A DNA stretch of 5,376 bases, from positions 6,551 to 11,926 of the forward strand of contig PMYF01000351.1 in NCBI GenBank assembly GCA_003171295.1, read 5' to 3'. Each line of letters begins with the position of its first letter. Within the stretch, counting starts at the first letter, position 1. The notes under the pieces were generated by a model that worked only from the letters and a program-made list of their open reading frames with translations, searched no databases and was not told the DNA's origin. The DNA comes from Acidobacteriota bacterium (GTDB taxonomy: Bacteria; Acidobacteriota; Terriglobia; UBA7540). Both the position numbers and the translations under genes were made by a program. Below, piece after piece: positions 4,980 to 5,376 of this stretch.

Positions 4980-5376
4980 AATTAAAACCTGTTCGCCGCG
5001 GCTGTAGCATTTGCCTGGCGAAAACGCACAAACCCCCTTTTCGCAGGAGCTCCCATCACGTCCCGGTACACAGAAGGACCACCCCCCCAGGAGGTTCTGC
5101 CGGCGGGGTCCCTGTTTCCCGGCACTCCCACCCGGCTGTCCTAACTATTCGGTGCAAAGCCCCGTTTCATATTCTACCATCCAAATCAAGTTTCGGGCAG
5201 CAAGGTGCCGGCCAGTTGCTTCAGGCCCGAGCCGGAGGTGGGCATTTTGCCTCCTTCTTTGGGTCTTTCAATCCAGCTTTCATCCCCTGAATTGAATTAC
5301 GCGCCGCCTTATTAGGCTGCGGAAAAACTCGTCAGGACTGTCATTCTGAGCCCGGATAGCCGAAAGCGGCTATCCG
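4980..5376. other. Intergenic region with inverted repeats and a repeat-like right edge
   Basis: No convincing gene is seen on either strand. An open frame of 94 codons on the plus strand (5011-5295) has a composition unlike a protein and no ribosome-binding site. On the minus strand this is the leader and promoter region of the MBL hydrolase. It contains GCGAAAA (5018-5024)/TTTTCGC (5038-5044), a 7-bp stem extendable by CCT/AGG past one bulged G, and TGCCGG (5098-5103)/CCGGCA (5119-5124). A TAGAAT -10-like hexamer occurs on the minus strand near 5170 but has no good -35. The last 70 nt carry GGCTGCGGAAAAACTC and TGTCATTCTGAG, which look like a dispersed repeat of the kind found in acidobacterial intergenic DNA. 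Confidence 0.5.
5353..5376. repeat. Perfect 10-bp hairpin at the right edge
   Basis: CGGATAGCCG (5353-5362) and CGGCTATCCG (5367-5376) are perfect complements around the loop AAAG. The arm ends exactly at the window edge, so the stem may be longer. It directly follows TGTCATTCTGAG (5339-5350), so it may be part of a dispersed repeat unit rather than a terminator; what follows it cannot be seen. Confidence 0.6.

Noticed and set aside
5234..5260. GGAGG/CCTCC followed by TTCTTT as an intrinsic terminator
   Set aside because: A five-pair stem with an 11-nt loop and a broken T run; no plus-strand gene upstream needs it.
5011..5295. Plus-strand open frame of 94 codons
   Set aside because: No ribosome-binding site, Pro/Ser/Cys/Arg-rich low-quality sequence, and no recognisable fold or motif.

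Overview
The window looks like a chromosomal segment of a GC-rich environmental bacterium, most plausibly an acidobacterium. That placement is inference. It rests on the overall gene style, a small exported protein of a kind I associate with Acidobacteriota, GC-rich intergenic palindromes of the 'CGCAGAGGCGC / GCGCCTCTGCG' type, and a 'TGTCATTCTGAG' repeat block at the right edge. No RNA gene, CRISPR array, integrase or transposase gene was seen.

Left part (1-1250, plus strand): the 3' end of a cysteine synthase gene (cysK) is followed by a complete serine O-acetyltransferase gene (cysE). Together they encode the two-step route from serine to cysteine via O-acetylserine. A palindromic repeat lies between them, and a strong stem structure follows cysE.

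The most notable item is at 1468-1950 (plus): a peroxiredoxin gene with an in-frame TGA exactly where the peroxidatic cysteine codon should be (Pro-xxx-Thr-xx-[TGA], codon 48). The same frame continues for 112 more codons with a normal peroxiredoxin C-terminal half. A stem-loop starts 11 nt after the TGA and has a G as the first base of its apical loop, as expected of a bacterial SECIS element. I read this as a selenocysteine-containing, 1-Cys-type peroxiredoxin. Ordinary gene calling would break it into fragments or miss it.

Middle (2165-3566, plus): a small exported protein of unknown function and an RmlD-like NAD(P)-dependent sugar-nucleotide reductase/epimerase lie 4 nt apart and probably share a transcript.

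Right part (3592-4979, minus): a metallo-beta-lactamase-fold hydrolase lies upstream of a stand-alone response-regulator receiver protein, and both converge on the RmlD-like gene. The 179-nt gap between them holds the best promoter candidate in the window, a 12-bp perfect palindrome at the expected transcription start, and two hairpins in the predicted leader of the receiver gene. The last ~400 nt hold no convincing gene and end in a perfect 10-bp hairpin at the window edge.

Functionally, the left half covers cysteine supply and thiol/selenol peroxide defence. The right half has no evident link to it.
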